From SAR324 cluster bacterium (lineage in GTDB: Bacteria > SAR324 > XYD2-FULL-50-16), in assembly GCA_028282885.1 (NCBI GenBank), contig JANQGX010000081.1:1-64000 (forward strand): a DNA stretch of 64,000 nucleotides, in the 5' to 3' direction. Position numbers and translations under genes: made by a program. Positions 15,904 through 25,362 of this stretch are shown one piece after another; position 1 is the first letter of the stretch, and the number at the start of each line of letters is the position of its first letter. The notes beneath the pieces were generated by a model, which was given only the letters and a program-made list of their open reading frames with translations, did no database searches and had not been told where the DNA came from.

Positions 15904-18900
15904 TCAGAGATAATAAAGAAAAGACTCGATTCGCGTCTTGTCATTTTCGTTTTTATTGCCATCAAAAGTCAGGTTTAATACCGGTTTGTTGTTTTCATTC
16001 TCAAAAGCTTTATGCAGCACATTTAAGGTGATTCCTGTGTTTTCGTACATGGAAAAAACGTTTAGAATCCCATCGAAGTTCCTCGTTTTGGTCAGCAGTT
16101 TTGCCTCCCGATACCGTCCCCCGGCCCCGGCATAGTAACCAATCGTTTTATTGGCCGTTCCGATCAGATTGTCGGGGATGGCTTCAAAAGGGCTTTCCTC
16201 GGCCAGACAATAAGAGATGATTCCCATGAGTTCCTTGAGTCGATCAAGGTTTTGGCGATAATCTTCCGAGATCTTACCCGGGTTGTCATCGGCATAGTCC
16301 CGCCAGACAGCCCAAAGGTATTCACTGAGAGGCGCATATCCAATCCTGAAATTCTGGTTCTCCAAATCGTCAAATACATGGTCATTTAAAAAATCATTGT
16401 AGAGGACGAATATTTCTCCCACGGCTAAAACCGATTTCTTAAACGGAGTCGAGCGTAGTTCCGCAAAGATCTCAATTGCTAATAGTTCAAGAAAGTCGAT
16501 GTTTAAACGATTGTCACGGATGCTTTGGATAACTTTGCTGAGATGTCTGTTCCTTTTGCACCTTGGGGCGTTCAAAATTAAATCACCTGCTATCAGGCCC
16601 AACCAAACCTGTCTCACCACGTCGTTCGGAAATCCCGGAAAATCCTCCAGAAAAGGGGAAAGTAACTCGACATGAGACAGATCCTCTTCGTCCAGCTTGG
16701 TTCTGACCAATCGACTGTATTGACCTTCAACTTCCGCTCCCTCGGTTTGGGGTAGCAGGAAAACAGGGCTGCCGTTAACGGGATTCCTTTGATCCAGACT
16801 GTAAAAAATGTCGCCCAGCAAGGCGGTGAGTGAGAAATACTCTTCGGTGATGGTGAATTTTCTGCCCGCATCACAGGATTTTTTCGAGGTGCGGGGTAGA
16901 CTAACCGCCTGAAAACCATTCTGCGTTAGCATCTCTTCAAATATCCGGCTGTAGGGATACAGGTAAGGCAGACAAATCTGGGAGAGGGATGGTAAATCAC
17001 CGATATTTTCAAAAATCCTTGCCGGTTTGCACTCAAGGTTTTCCGTGTAGCTTTCCACATCTTCTGCTCTTTTGGTTTGAACCTCCTCCAGGCTGTTGAT
17101 AAAGGCTTCCACCCTGGTAGTGACCCCGACAGATGAGGAGTGCTCATCTACCTCCACGTAAAGGTAGGGTTTGCCATCCATAATCTCCCTGAAATAGTGG
17201 GAGAAGACTGAATCGGGGCCGCAACCGTGGTGAGTCAGGAAGATGGCGTAAAGATTGGGGTGTTCCTTGATTAATCGTGCCGGTTCCAATATGTGCTGTC
17301 CGAATGGCCAAAACATGTTGGGGTGCATGGCGGAAACATTCACCTCGGGCAACTGGAAAAAGGGGATGACCTTGTAACCCATATCCATCAGCTTCTCCGG
17401 AATCCCCATATTCAGAACCGGATCGGCCACTCCATAGATTTTGGACAGCAGCACGAAAACTTTCTCGTCCGGTCGGATGCTTTTCAAGGTATCATGCGCA
17501 TTGTTTTCCAGACGCTCTTCAAACTCAAGAATTGCCCGCATCCCCTGCTGCAGTGCCTTATTTGTCTCTTCAGTTGTTTTTCCCAGTTGTTTCCCCAATT
17601 TACCGAAACTGTTTTTCATGAATTCCTGGCCCAGGCTGAAGGCAATGGTGGGTGCCAGGAGTTCTATGCCCTGTTTTTCCAGATCCATGGCTCGGTTGAC
17701 GACTTTAAAAGCAAGCTGCATGTAGGCACAGCCGAAGTTCAGCCTGGATTCAGACCCGGGATGATCCACCGTATAAAGGTCGGGGAAGAAGATATAATCC
17801 ACCTTTTTTTGAACCAGTTCGGCCACATGGCCATTTATCAGCTTGACCGGATAGCAGGTTTCATCCAGGGCGTACTCCTGCCCAAGGCCGATGGTATACT
17901 CGCTACTGGCATCAGAAAGCAGGACATTGAATCCAAGTTCCCTGAAGAAGGTGTTGAAGAGAGGGAACATGCCATAGGTAAAAAGCGCCCTGGGAATACC
18001 CACGGTTTTCCTGGCCGGATCTATGGATCCATCATAATCCTCAAAGACAATCGCTTCGATTTTTTTACCGAACTCTCTCTTATGATCCGGATTGGGTGTT
18101 TTTTCCCTGCGTTCCGCTTCAAACTGGTTTCGGAGTTTAAAATCGAATCCCTTGAACTGGCTGAGTCGATCAAGCATCTCTTCCTTTGCCATAATGGCCG
18201 CACCATAGGCTCCGGTAACACTGAAATAAGGCGGTACAATCAACTTATCCCCGATCAATGCTTTGAAAGCGTTTACCACTCCAAGATTATGGGCAACACC
18301 ACCCTGGAAGAAGACTTTGTCTCCGACCGGCTTTTGTCCCACAACCCTTGTCAGGTAGTTTCTGGCGACGGAATAACAGAGCCCGGCGGCTATATCCTCT
18401 ATTTTTGCACCCCTGGAGAGGCTGGATGCAATACTGGTTTCAATAAACACCGTGCAGCGTTCTCCCAGGTTGATCGGGTTTTTAGCTGACAGGGCAAGGT
18501 TTCCGAACTGGTCTATCGGAATACTAAATTTATTAGCCTGTTCTTCAAGAAAAGATCCGGTGCCCGCAGCACAAATCTTATTCATTTGGAAGTCCGCTAC
18601 CACTCCGTTCTTCAAGCCAATATACTTCGAATCCTGTCCTCCGATTTCAAAGATGGTATCGACTTCGGGATCGATGGTTCCGGCCGCTTTTGCCTGGGCG
18701 CTGATTTCGTCTTTGATGACATCCGCTCCAATCAAATTTCCAATCAGGTAACGACCCGAACCGGTCACACCGACACCTTCAATTCTGTTGTCCCTGCCCA
18801 GTTCGGTTTTTAGTTCGGCGAACCCTTTTTCCACGGCTTTCATGGGATCACCCAGTGTTTTCAGGTAGCGAAAGGCCAGAATTTTATTATCCCGATTTAT

Positions 18901-19908
18901 TGCAACCAGGTTTGTACTGGTGGATCCTACATCAATACCGAGATAACAGGCCTCTCCGATTGACTCATTTGATTTTGTCACGGGGAACAGTTCGATTTCC
19001 GTTGAGCCTCTTCCAAAGTGTTCAAGGGATGGCATGCTGATATCTTCCGTCCTGTTCTCTTCAAACTCCCCGGCATCTTCCAGTATTGCCAGCAGCAAAC
19101 CAAGATGGACAGTTTTCTCTTCACGGCGTGAGAGGATTGCAGCGCCCACTGCAGCAGTGGTGCTGAAATGATCATTAATAATCAATTCTCCCGGATCGAG
19201 TTTGAGAGTGTCATTGAGAGCCCTGATAATGCCCTGGTTACGGGCAACCCCTCCGGCAAAATAGATAGGTTTTTGAAGCGGCAGTTTCCTCATGACCGCC
19301 CCCTTATAATTCCGAATAACCGCGTATGCCAGCCCTAACAGTATATCTGCCACGGACACCCCTTCCTGCTGATGGTGAATGATATCCGTTTTGGCAAAAA
19401 CGCTGCACCTCCCCGCTATCCTGGGAATGGAGCGGGCCTGTTTGACGATTTCCGAATAGTCGTCCAGTTTCAGATTCAATCTCGAAACCTGTTCCTCCAG
19501 AAAGGACCCTGTTCCGGCCGAACAACTGGTATTCATGGACAGTTTGGTGTGGGAACGTTCATTTTCACTGAAATCGGTGATGTATTTGGCGCTCTGTCCG
19601 CCAATATCAATGATGGATTTAATTTCCCGATTCAACGCCAGACTTCCTTCCACAATACTGGCAACTTCATTGAGAGTGGCAATCTCTTTGGTAGCAGAAA
19701 GAAATCGGGATCCGCTTCCGGTAACTCCCGCGAAAGTAATATCGTTGGCATCAATCCTATTGAGAACTGATTTTAAGGATTCCAACAGGGCGTCCCTGAC
19801 TTTTCCCTTATGCAGACGATAGTTTTCAAATATAATATTATCGGTTGCGTCCACCACGGCAAGCTTGACTGATGAATAACCGATATCCAATCCGATGCTG
19901 AGTGACAT
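15904..19908 (-). CDS. 2-hydroxyacyl-CoA dehydratase activase-like protein (two BcrAD/BadFG ATPase domains plus DUF2229)
   Basis: A 1334-aa protein with two tandem ASKHA ATPase domains. The first (about 4-255) has GLDIGYSSVKLAVVD, DIGGQSAKYI and SAGTGSFLEEQ. The second (about 322-575) has GIDVGSTSTNLVAI, EIGGQDSKYI and CAAGTGSFLEEQ. A DUF2229 region follows (about 640-870; IPRALFTYGMFPL), then a long C-terminal part resembling the dehydratase-related CoA-enzyme fold. Activases of this type use ATP to drive low-potential electrons from a 4Fe-4S cluster into radical dehydratases or benzoyl-CoA reductase. No dehydratase alpha/beta gene is adjacent. Giant fusions like this occur widely in anaerobes with no assigned substrate. 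A GGAG site precedes the start. Confidence 0.85.
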   Translation of the reverse strand: MSLSIGLDIGYSSVKLAVVDATDNIIFENYRLHKGKVRDALLESLKSVLNRIDANDITFAGVTGSGSRFLSATKEIATLNEVASIVEGSLALNREIKSIIDIGGQSAKYITDFSENERSHTKLSMNTSCSAGTGSFLEEQVSRLNLKLDDYSEIVKQARSIPRIAGRCSVFAKTDIIHHQQEGVSVADILLGLAYAVIRNYKGAVMRKLPLQKPIYFAGGVARNQGIIRALNDTLKLDPGELIINDHFSTTAAVGAAILSRREEKTVHLGLLLAILEDAGEFEENRTEDISMPSLEHFGRGSTEIELFPVTKSNESIGEACYLGIDVGSTSTNLVAINRDNKILAFRYLKTLGDPMKAVEKGFAELKTELGRDNRIEGVGVTGSGRYLIGNLIGADVIKDEISAQAKAAGTIDPEVDTIFEIGGQDSKYIGLKNGVVADFQMNKICAAGTGSFLEEQANKFSIPIDQFGNLALSAKNPINLGERCTVFIETSIASSLSRGAKIEDIAAGLCYSVARNYLTRVVGQKPVGDKVFFQGGVAHNLGVVNAFKALIGDKLIVPPYFSVTGAYGAAIMAKEEMLDRLSQFKGFDFKLRNQFEAERREKTPNPDHKREFGKKIEAIVFEDYDGSIDPARKTVGIPRALFTYGMFPLFNTFFRELGFNVLLSDASSEYTIGLGQEYALDETCYPVKLINGHVAELVQKKVDYIFFPDLYTVDHPGSESRLNFGCAYMQLAFKVVNRAMDLEKQGIELLAPTIAFSLGQEFMKNSFGKLGKQLGKTTEETNKALQQGMRAILEFEERLENNAHDTLKSIRPDEKVFVLLSKIYGVADPVLNMGIPEKLMDMGYKVIPFFQLPEVNVSAMHPNMFWPFGQHILEPARLIKEHPNLYAIFLTHHGCGPDSVFSHYFREIMDGKPYLYVEVDEHSSSVGVTTRVEAFINSLEEVQTKRAEDVESYTENLECKPARIFENIGDLPSLSQICLPYLYPYSRIFEEMLTQNGFQAVSLPRTSKKSCDAGRKFTITEEYFSLTALLGDIFYSLDQRNPVNGSPVFLLPQTEGAEVEGQYSRLVRTKLDEEDLSHVELLSPFLEDFPGFPNDVVRQVWLGLIAGDLILNAPRCKRNRHLSKVIQSIRDNRLNIDFLELLAIEIFAELRSTPFKKSVLAVGEIFVLYNDFLNDHVFDDLENQNFRIGYAPLSEYLWAVWRDYADDNPGKISEDYRQNLDRLKELMGIISYCLAEESPFEAIPDNLIGTANKTIGYYAGAGGRYREAKLLTKTRNFDGILNVFSMYENTGITLNVLHKAFENENNKPVLNLTFDGNKNENDKTRIESFLYYL

Positions 19909-20099
19909 ATAAACTCCATGGTCAGTGTGTTGTCGTTCTTATTTGTATAATATCTATTTTCTATAAGCGAAAAAATATCTTCTACCCTAAGTCACCTGTT
20001 TTTACTCTACGCGACCCGGTTTGCCGTTTGAAAAGGCTGATTCGCTATTGTTGATACGCCAGCTAGTGCATCAAGAAGATCCGGAAATAGGATCCTTTA

Positions 20100-20190
20100 A
20101 TCTGCCCCGAATGCGCTCATGAGATGAGAATTATTTCGTTTACTACCGAAATGAAACTGATTGAATAGATCCTGAAGTACTTAGAACTAT
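20100..20190 (+). pseudogene. IS91-type transposase C-terminal relic
   Basis: The plus strand reads ICPECAHEMRIISFTTEMKLIE, a stop, then ILKYLELLD. CPxC-x2-MRIIxF followed by an IxKILxHLxLW-like segment is the characteristic tail of IS91/IS801-type Y1/HUH transposases. The in-frame stop and absence of the catalytic domain show decay. No terminal sequences were identified. The rest of 19909-20610 has no recognisable gene; minus-strand frames at 20117-20462 were considered and left uncalled. Confidence 0.45.
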
Positions 20191-20610
20191 TGGATGGGAC
20201 ACGAGAATCACAGTGTCGAACAAAAAGAGGCTCGTACATGAGATGAGAAATCGCTATTAAGAAGGAAGATACAAAGGGTAGGGAAGCCATTGCCCCGTCT
20301 ATCATACGTAACGTCTTCACTATCACGAAAGTCGACTTTGTTGAAAAGAGCAATCAAGTGATCTGCCAGGGAGGGATGAAAAAAGGTAAAAACCGGAAGG
20401 ACTTTGAAATCTATTCTGCTGAAGAATTCATCGCTGCCACACCCCCAACCTGTTTCCAACAAGTTAACCCGGCTTTCAAGGTATTTTGGCTTCTACTCAA
20501 ACATGAGAAGCGGGGTTCCCAGCTTCGGACACAGATCCCCATAGAAGATGGCGGATGGGCAGTGCCCGATCAGCATTCCTGCCATCCACGTCTTCTCTTG
20601 AGTTCGTTTT

Positions 20611-21690
20611 TTATCTTGACGATGCGAGCATCCGCTGAGGATTATTTACAATCATCTTTTTTACTTCGGAGCTGCTGAGCCCAACTTCAAGCAATCGGTA
20701 CTGAAAATCTCGAAGGAGATGGCTATAACCGAATCCTCCGTATCGAATAAGCTGGCATTTCGTGAAGACATCATGAGAAATCAGTATTTGATCGCCAAAT
20801 CCCTTTTCAACGAGCCTGGCGATTCCCCGTGCTCGTGTTAAATCAAGAGCAGTCCAAAATGGTGGCGTCACTTCAGATTTCGGGGAAAACGTTTCGGTGC
20901 CGCATGTATCGTACTCAATGAAACAGCCACGAGAAGCCAGGGATGTGTGATATTCAATCACTCCTTCAAAATCGGTATCGAGGTGGCCAAATGCAATATC
21001 GAGATGTCCTAAGACAACACGCGACAGATCGGCTCCTTCCTGATCCAAGATAGCAAGAATTTCCAATCCTTTGCGGGCAGCAATGTGAAGGTGGATTGTA
21101 AGGGCCAGCCCTGTCGCTTTCTGGGCACGAGCAGCGGCTTTCAAAACTTTTTCTTCATTAGGGTGAAGTGGATCCCATGTTCCGATCTCTCCAATTATCC
21201 CGGGTTTAACTCCTGTTCCTTCTACTCCGTTCTCGATTTCGTCAATCAAGCGTGCGGTAATTTCGTCCACGCTTTCACTATCAATGGAAGGGGGGTGAAC
21301 AGGATGGATATAGTGACCGCAGCCCATCACAATATTTATGCCAGTATTGCGCGATATAGCCTGAAGGCCAACTGGATCGCGTCCTACATCGGGCAAAGTA
21401 AGTTCGACGATGGTACCTCCTCCCAAGTTGCGGAAGTCGATTACTTCTTCGCACGCAGTCTCAATGTTTGAAAGTTCAAGGTTGTCCTGTAATGCAAACA
21501 GGTTTCTTCTTAATAATCCCAATTTAGTTATATCAACCGGGCTCTCGCTAATAGCCCGGAGGCTTGCTTCTGCGGGAGGCACATAGTAACACCTTCCGTC
21601 AATCAGAAGGTGCTCATGTGGGAGGACGCAACCAAGATCTTCTGCTTGCACCGGGCCCAAAACTGTCATAACGCTTTTATTATTTGACAT
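20611..21690 (-). CDS. phosphotriesterase-family amidohydrolase (lactonase/PTER-like)
   Basis: A 359-aa TIM-barrel metal hydrolase. The binuclear site is visible: His25 and His27 in PHEHL, bridging Glu168 in IGEIGT (Glu rather than carboxylated Lys, as in PTER-type proteins), His200 in IHLH, His229 in LGHLD, and Asp307 in SHDVF. Relatives hydrolyse lactones, phosphoesters or N-acyl amino acids; the native substrate here is probably a lactone or an amide. It is transcribed alone on the minus strand, about 420 bp from a divergent tautomerase gene. Length and motifs are complete. Confidence 0.88.
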   Translation of the reverse strand: MSNNKSVMTVLGPVQAEDLGCVLPHEHLLIDGRCYYVPPAEASLRAISESPVDITKLGLLRRNLFALQDNLELSNIETACEEVIDFRNLGGGTIVELTLPDVGRDPVGLQAISRNTGINIVMGCGHYIHPVHPPSIDSESVDEITARLIDEIENGVEGTGVKPGIIGEIGTWDPLHPNEEKVLKAAARAQKATGLALTIHLHIAARKGLEILAILDQEGADLSRVVLGHLDIAFGHLDTDFEGVIEYHTSLASRGCFIEYDTCGTETFSPKSEVTPPFWTALDLTRARGIARLVEKGFGDQILISHDVFTKCQLIRYGGFGYSHLLRDFQYRLLEVGLSSSEVKKMIVNNPQRMLASSR

Positions 21691-22113
21691 ATCGTTCCAT
21701 GGAGCTGATTTGGATTTAAACCGAATGTATTGTGTAGATCAAGGAGCATAGAAATGCAAATAAGGAACACCTCATTGGGAGATGCTAAGAAATCGCTTTT
21801 CGTGTGTCAAGGTATTGAACATGACTTTTGAAGAAACCGAAGTTTAACCTTGGATTTGAGTCTGAGAATTCAGGTTGAATTTGGAAAAATGGTAAGAATC
21901 ACAGGTTAAGTCCTCAAGAAAAAGACCATTTTGGCGGGAATTGAGCAAATTTCGGTACCCGTCGTGAAGATTAGACGCTTTTTCCAATGCATGAAATGGC
22001 ATTGCAACCTTGAAGCAGTCGATTTATCGGTGTATGTGTTGAGAACTCATTCTGTCACAAACTCCGGCCATGTCAATATCGGACGGGAAACATTGAAAAT
22101 AAGGGAAAATCCA
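21691..22113. other. intergenic region between hydrolase and tautomerase genes
   Basis: This 423-bp divergent spacer presumably holds the promoters of both flanking genes. I see no gene, strong hairpin or clear operator in it apart from the ribosome site AAGGGA just before the tautomerase start. Confidence 0.5.
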
Positions 22114-22317
22114 ATGCCATTCGTGAATATTAAAATTACCAGGGAAGGGGCGACCGCAGAACAAAAAGCCGATTTGATAAAAGGAGCTACCGATCTGCTG
22201 GTGAACGTCCTGGGGAAAAATCCGGCAACAACCGTCGTGGTCATCGAAGAAGTCGAAACCGACAACTGGGGTGTCGGCGGAGAGTCCATCACGGTCCGCA
22301 GGAAGAAAGGCATGTGA
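22114..22317 (+). CDS. 4-oxalocrotonate tautomerase-family protein
   Basis: A 67-aa protein beginning MPFVNIKITREGAT. Removal of Met exposes the catalytic Pro typical of 4-OT enzymes, which isomerise unsaturated 2-oxo acids. The region KNPATTVVVIEEVETDNWGV matches the family middle, and a C-terminal Arg pair (TVRRKKGM) can supply substrate-binding residues. The start at 22114 is chosen over the longer frame from 21931 because only it exposes Pro and it has AAGGGA upstream. Sizes near 62-70 are usual. The gene is alone, but neighbouring imine- and keto-acid genes make a catabolic role reasonable. Confidence 0.88.
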   Translation: MPFVNIKITREGATAEQKADLIKGATDLLVNVLGKNPATTVVVIEEVETDNWGVGGESITVRRKKGM

Positions 22318-22471
22318 CGTCTGTTTGATACCGTTTGGAGCTCCTAATCTATTATCAATCCGCCAACGATTTTTTTGCTCTCCCTGGTTTAAGAACGTCA
22401 TAAGGTCAGTTATAAACCAGAGTGTATCAAGTCGTCCGGTTACCTAAAAAATAGCCGCAACATTGAACGGA

Positions 22472-23143
22472 CTAGATCACGTTGATCTGTTTGGTCTTTC
22501 TAATGGTGCGCAGGTGGTTGTAGACCGTGTATCTGGATATTCCTATGGCAATGGCAATCTGTTCAACCGCCCCTTTCATCAGGAAGACGCCCTTATTTTC
22601 CAGCAGTTGAATCAACTGTACACGTTCTTCGGGGTTCATAGTCGGTGGCTGTTTTCCCATTTCGGTAATGGCTTCCTCAAGCAGAACCCCTATAGTCTCA
22701 CTGGAGGAGGAGGCGAAGGTCTCTTTCTTCTTGGTGCTTCTCTGGTGACTGTCACGAACGAACTCATCAATCAGGGAGGAGGAGTTGAGAAAATCTGTGA
22801 CATCAAAATTGATACAAAAGGCGACCACCACTTCTCCCTTGGCATTTCGGATAAAACTGGTGGAGGATTTGATTGTTCTGCCGTTCTTGGTTAATGAACG
22901 GTAACTGTTAATATTCTTAACCTTGTTACCCTGGCTCCTGAGCGCTTTTACCACCAAGTCGGTAATGGGTGCCCCGGGTTTGCGCTTTGTGACAGAACCG
23001 GCCAGATAAACCAGGGATTTCTGCAGAACTGAAAGATCGTGAACGGCAACTTCACAGTTTTTGCCAAATGTTTCTACCAGGGTGTCCGCAACGCCCTTCA
23101 GATTTTCGATGATATGTGCTTTTTCCTTTTCCGCTTTGGCCAT
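22472..23143 (-). CDS. YheO/DauR-type PAS-HTH transcriptional regulator
   Basis: A 223-aa regulator from the start chosen at 23143 (MAKAEKEKA); the frame is open to 23239, so the N-terminus is uncertain and no strong ribosome site marks it. The N-terminal half (NLKGVADTLVETFGKNCEVAVHDL) is the YheO-like PAS domain. The C-terminus has an HTH_22 motif with AIAIGISRYTVYNHL. DauR-type proteins control D-amino-acid and related dehydrogenase operons, often beside RidA and amino-acid genes. It sits 243 bp downstream of the convergently ordered RidA-aminotransferase operon on the same strand and is a candidate regulator of it. Confidence 0.82.
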   Translation of the reverse strand: MAKAEKEKAHIIENLKGVADTLVETFGKNCEVAVHDLSVLQKSLVYLAGSVTKRKPGAPITDLVVKALRSQGNKVKNINSYRSLTKNGRTIKSSTSFIRNAKGEVVVAFCINFDVTDFLNSSSLIDEFVRDSHQRSTKKKETFASSSSETIGVLLEEAITEMGKQPPTMNPEERVQLIQLLENKGVFLMKGAVEQIAIAIGISRYTVYNHLRTIRKTKQINVI

Positions 23144-23385
23144 ATTTTTACTATTGGTAGTATGCAGTTCTGATTGAGTATGGAATTCCGTTTCCGGTTC
23201 GGGAGGAACCCGGTATAGCATGCCGCCGGCCTGAATCAACCCGCATTATTTAGGTCCGGCGGATATTTTGTCAACCATCGCTGAAGTTCGGACCGTGGAA
23301 CCGCTTCATCTGGTTTTCGAAAAGACTTCCACCGTCCGTGAAAAGGTTTCGGAAAAGACGATAGGTTCGGATCCTTCCCTGGTAG

Positions 23386-23877
23386 TCAGGTCAACCTTGC
23401 CTCCTGGTTCACCGGCCAGTCCCCGGGCTGAAACAGGATGCGCGAAACAGTTCCCATGATGTTCTCTTCTTCACGCATTCTGGGGACCACCTGATCGGCG
23501 TTGTCCCCCCAGATTCTGCCGTAACTCAGCAGTCCCCGAAAAGCGTCAAATTCAAACGCCGGATTAAAACCGTTTTTTCTGATGGCATGGTACTCTTCCA
23601 GGACCTCGGGATATTTGTACATCACCCACCAATAGACCCTGTTCTCGGTTTTGATATCGTTATTCTCCTCCAGCCACAGCTCAACCCCCTGTTCAGCCAC
23701 GATCCGCTCAGCTTCGGGTTTAAGGAGATGCAGATCCTCAGGGTAAAAAGGCGGGCTAAATGCGCAACGCTTGCATTCACCGGCCAGGCACTCGGCAAAA
23801 CTGGTCATCATACCCAACATGAACGATTTCCGATCAATCAACTTGCCCAAGTCAACACTTCTACTGATCTCAATCAT
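23386..23877 (-). CDS. conserved-looking hypothetical protein with CX4CX2C motif
   Basis: A 163-aa soluble protein that I do not recognise. Near the N-terminus SFAECLAGECKRCAFSPPF places Cys30, Cys35 and Cys38 in a CX4CX2C cluster that could bind zinc or an Fe-S centre. Later regions are rich in aromatic and acidic residues (WLEENNDIKTENRVYWWVMY, FDAFRGLLSYGRIWGDNAD). An AAGGAG site inside the end of nhaC precedes it, and the genes are 2 bp apart, so it is coupled to the antiporter and is the last gene of the RidA operon. A role in the pathway or in antiporter function is only inferred. Confidence 0.65.
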   Translation of the reverse strand: MIEISRSVDLGKLIDRKSFMLGMMTSFAECLAGECKRCAFSPPFYPEDLHLLKPEAERIVAEQGVELWLEENNDIKTENRVYWWVMYKYPEVLEEYHAIRKNGFNPAFEFDAFRGLLSYGRIWGDNADQVVPRMREEENIMGTVSRILFQPGDWPVNQEARLT

Positions 23878-23879
23878 AA

Positions 23880-25277
23880 CTACTCCTTTATCATTGATTC
23901 ATTTGACATCCAGGTTCGTCCGTATCCCGTTACAATGGCGAGAAGCAGCATGGCCACCATGGTCCAGGCATAGAAATTATGCAAGGGAACACTGGCCGGG
24001 CTGACAGGAAGTTCCGTTTCAAGCGGATTGTTGGCTCCGGCCAGCATGGAGGGCACGATAGCGTGAACGGTCCAGGGAACGATAAAGCAGAAAGCAGATC
24101 CGGCGCAATCCATCAGATTCGCCCTGCGGTAGCCATCCACATCAAACTTGAGTCCCAGTCCCTTGACGATATCACCAATGGAGATGATGGCCACGGAGAT
24201 CACACCGGTGATCATGGCCAGTATACCGGTAGCGCCGACAGTGACCGCCTCTACGCTTCGCGGACCATTGGCAACTTTGCTCAGGCCGTTCCCCAGCATG
24301 TCAAGTGTACCACTGGACTCCATAATGCCGAGAAAAGGGAACATCACCATCAGAAAAGCAACAGTGGGAAGGGCTCCGGAGACAGCTTTGGGGAGTAAAC
24401 CACTGATCTTGAAGGGACCCGGAAAGTGCAGAATCTGCTCCGGTTGGAAAATCCCGAAAAGCAGTCCCACCACAATGCCTGTAACCGCGCCAATAGATAG
24501 AGCGGTGATGAGGTGCTTTCTCATCAGGCAAAGGGTAATGATGACAATCGGTACGATCAGGATTACCAGGGTAACCGGTTTTACCGCCTGGGCTTCAGTT
24601 GATCTGACGACTTCGTGGGCGGGGCTGAAAATAAGATAAAGCACCAGTGCCAGGAATGCTACCGGGATGGAGTACTTCATCCTGCTGCGTACTACACCGC
24701 CGATATCCATCTCCTGAGTTGTTGCTGAGGCAATGGTTGTATCGGATATGGGTGCCAGGTTATCGCCAAAGGCGCCCCCTGCCGCAATTGAGCCGATCAG
24801 GAACAGGGGATCCGCTCCAGCCAGCACACCGGATGGATAGAGAATCGGAATCACCACAAAATAGGCCCCAACTGATGTTCCGGTGGAAAACGAGATCAGG
24901 CAGGTGAGTAAAAAAGTAACCGCCACAAAAAAGGTTCCGGTCAAGCCCGCAGATATCGCCATGTTGGCGATACTTTGGATCAAACCGCTTTTGCTGATCA
25001 ACTGACCTGAAACAGATGCCAGGATAACCGCCAGAGCAATAATCGCAAACATAGGCTTGGAGAGTCCTCCGATCACGGCCTTACCATACTCCTTTTCGTC
25101 CTTTGCCATAAAGATCCCGACCATCAGGGGAATCAGAAAGGCGATGATATAGCCATCGATCTTTGCCTGATGGGTTGCTGCCACCATCACAAAAAAGAGA
25201 GCCACAAACAATAACAGCATGGCGCCCCAAACACCGCCGCGAAGCTCTAACTTTGCGCTTGAATTTACATCACTCAT
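23880..25277 (-). CDS. NhaC-family Na+/H+ antiporter or amino-acid exchanger
   Basis: A 465-aa polytopic protein with about eleven hydrophobic segments. Family motifs include SFSTGTSVGAYFVVIPI (discontinuous helix) and AAGGAFGDNLAPISDTTIAS, the classic NhaC GDNLSPISDT signature with the ion-site Asp residues. NhaC relatives exchange Na+ for H+, or in variants malate/lactate or arginine/ornithine. In an operon with RidA and a PLP enzyme, an amino-acid or organic-acid exchanger is as likely as a pure cation antiporter. The start follows AAGGAG. An inverted repeat lies between it and the aminotransferase gene, which may reduce downstream expression. Confidence 0.88.
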   Translation of the reverse strand: MSDVNSSAKLELRGGVWGAMLLLFVALFFVMVAATHQAKIDGYIIAFLIPLMVGIFMAKDEKEYGKAVIGGLSKPMFAIIALAVILASVSGQLISKSGLIQSIANMAISAGLTGTFFVAVTFLLTCLISFSTGTSVGAYFVVIPILYPSGVLAGADPLFLIGSIAAGGAFGDNLAPISDTTIASATTQEMDIGGVVRSRMKYSIPVAFLALVLYLIFSPAHEVVRSTEAQAVKPVTLVILIVPIVIITLCLMRKHLITALSIGAVTGIVVGLLFGIFQPEQILHFPGPFKISGLLPKAVSGALPTVAFLMVMFPFLGIMESSGTLDMLGNGLSKVANGPRSVEAVTVGATGILAMITGVISVAIISIGDIVKGLGLKFDVDGYRRANLMDCAGSAFCFIVPWTVHAIVPSMLAGANNPLETELPVSPASVPLHNFYAWTMVAMLLLAIVTGYGRTWMSNESMIKE

Positions 25278-25314
25278 TTTTAAATCTCCTTATTTGTTCC
25301 ATTCACATCGAAAA

Positions 25315-25345
25315 CCGGTGATCCGACTGGTACCGTAATCACCGG
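25315..25345 (-). terminator. intra-operon hairpin between aminotransferase and nhaC genes
   Basis: CCGGTGAT (25315-25322) and ATCACCGG (25338-25345) are perfectly complementary around a 15-nt loop. On the minus strand the stem is followed by TTTTCG. It may act as a partial terminator or an mRNA-stabilising hairpin within the operon. Confidence 0.5.
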
Positions 25346-25362
25346 ATTTGTCATCAGGAAAA

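Noticed and set aside
17293..18489. A 398-codon plus-strand open frame
   Set aside because: It is antisense to the conserved ATPase domains of the activase; it has no recognisable protein sequence or ribosome site.
20117..20462. Two overlapping minus-strand frames of about 80 aa (for example FFHPSLADHLIALFNKVDF)
   Set aside because: They overlap the IS91-type relic or its flank, conflict with each other in frame, and match no family I know. Possibly mobile-element antisense, but not supported.
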